The notes under the pieces: model-generated | The model's database searches: none | The model's input: the letters and a program-made list of their open reading frames with translations, nothing else | Told to the model about the DNA's origin: nothing | Made by a program: the position numbers and the translations under genes | In this document: piece by piece, positions 63,488 through 64,000 of the stretch | Layout of the letters: each line of letters begins with the position of its first letter | How positions within the stretch are numbered: position 1 is the stretch's first letter | Source: an uncultured Clostridia bacterium | GTDB taxonomy: Bacteria > Bacillota > Clostridia > Oscillospirales > Acutalibacteraceae | DNA length: 64,000 nt | Direction: 5' to 3' | Assembly (NCBI GenBank): GCA_947627725.1 | Contig: CANQXE010000002.1 | Span: 62,001 to 126,000 of the forward strand

Positions 63488-63718
63488 ATGGAAGAGTTAT
63501 TAGAAATTTTAAGTGAAATAAAACCGGGTATTGATTTTAAAAACGAGGTCAGCCTTATTGATAACGGTATATTAGATTCTTTATCAATAATCCGTCTTGT
63601 AGGCGAAATAGAAGATGAATTTGATGTTAGTATCGGTGTAGCTGACCTGGTTCCCGAAAACTTTAATACTGTTCAGGATATTATGGCACTTATTAATAGA
63701 TTAGGCGACGAGGAATAA
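63488..63718 (+). CDS. Acyl/D-alanyl carrier protein (DltC-like)
   Basis: A 76-residue carrier with the phosphopantetheine attachment serine in NGILDSLSIIRLV and the typical DEFDVSIGVADL third-helix region. Strong AAAGGAG upstream. It lies between the AMP ligase and the MBOAT gene. It could equally be a dedicated carrier for another acyl group. Confidence 0.88.
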   Translation: MEELLEILSEIKPGIDFKNEVSLIDNGILDSLSIIRLVGEIEDEFDVSIGVADLVPENFNTVQDIMALINRLGDEE

Positions 63719-63723
63719 ATAAA

Positions 63724-64000
63724 ATGAGTTTAACATCACTTGTTTTCTTTGCCTTTTTAGGTGTATCACTTATTTTGTACTATATTATTCCTAAAAAAGC
63801 ACAATGGGTAATTCTGCTGGCAGTTTCTTTGTTTTTCTTTGCGTATTCAAGCAAACTATTAATCTTATATATGATTGCAACCACATTATTGATTTATGTT
63901 GGTGCATTGTTCATACAAAAATACAATGATGAATTCAAAGCAAAAAAGAAGACCCTAAGTAAAGAAGACAGAAAGCAATTAAAATCTGCTATTAATAAAA
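63724..64000 (+). CDS. MBOAT family O-acyltransferase (DltB/AlgI-like), partial
   Basis: Runs off the right edge; the 92 visible residues contain about three hydrophobic helices starting SLTSLVFFAFLGVSLILYYI, then YIIPKKAQWVILLAVSLFFFAY, the usual start of MBOAT transferases, which move an acyl group across or at the membrane to a surface polymer. A charged cytoplasmic loop follows. GAGGA ribosome binding site inside the end of the carrier gene. DltB or AlgI type cannot be separated from this fragment. Confidence 0.8.
   Translation, partial: MSLTSLVFFAFLGVSLILYYIIPKKAQWVILLAVSLFFFAYSSKLLILYMIATTLLIYVGALFIQKYNDEFKAKKKTLSKEDRKQLKSAINK

Overview
The window looks like chromosomal DNA of a spore-forming anaerobic Firmicute of the class Clostridia, most like gut Oscillospiraceae (Ruminococcus-type). 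Evidence: Gram-positive sporulation genes (spoIIGA-sigE, an uninterrupted sigK, dipicolinate synthase dpaA-dpaB); an IspH-ribosomal protein S1 fusion; a CIRCE-controlled groES-groEL; a T-box leader; strong AGGAGG ribosome binding sites; frequent TTG/GTG starts; and a four-subunit ferredoxin-dependent 2-oxoacid oxidoreductase. No rRNA, CRISPR array, prophage or insertion sequence was seen.

Layout. 0-5.3 kb: two tandem membrane-anchored parvulin foldases, a small coiled-coil protein with an orphan Fe-S hydro-lyase beta subunit, and sigK on the minus strand. 5.4-9.8 kb: an Rrf2 regulator with tcdA and larE, then an S26 peptidase/ABC exporter pair. 9.8-15 kb: GH2 glycosidase and cyclophilin, spoIIGA-sigE, a DUF378 protein and manA. 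15-29 kb: housekeeping genes (ABC-F ATPase, BaiN-like flavoprotein, cmk, plsC, ispH-rpsA, trmK, nif3-like, rqcH, ispD, ispF, groES-groEL), which include three steps of the MEP isoprenoid pathway. 29-35.5 kb: sirtuin, a T-box-controlled 2-oxoacid:ferredoxin oxidoreductase operon, a membrane acyltransferase and a class 3 lipase. 35.5-39.4 kb (minus): an iron-type alcohol dehydrogenase followed by a TrpXYZ-like ABC importer. 39.5-45.5 kb: radical SAM/SPASM protein with a lipoprotein, an MFS carrier with a long coiled-coil tail, and a DUF3343/cysteine desulfurase pair. 45.5-56.9 kb: cdaA-cdaR, rodA, fhs-tsaE-tsaB-rpiB, a lipoprotein, a membrane protein, murC and dpaAB. 56.9-61.6 kb: potABCD plus a HAD phosphatase. 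61.7-64 kb: tRNA-Leu(GAG), then a more AT-rich Dlt-like cassette (AMP ligase, carrier protein, MBOAT) that runs off the window.

Themes. Sporulation is represented at three stages: the SpoIIGA/sigma-E pair for early mother-cell expression, sigma-K for late expression, and dipicolinate synthesis downstream of a sequence that fits a sigma-K promoter. Envelope functions recur (foldases, RodA, MurC, CdaA/R, ManA, Dlt-like genes). The most interesting regulatory elements are the T-box in front of the 2-oxoacid oxidoreductase operon, with an apparent Ile specifier, and a 38-nt self-complementary element before spoIIGA that overlaps both its promoter -10 region and its ribosome binding site.

Limits: all calls come from reading the sequence and recalled family motifs. 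No database search or structure prediction was run. Start codons were adjusted where a ribosome binding site clearly favours an internal start.
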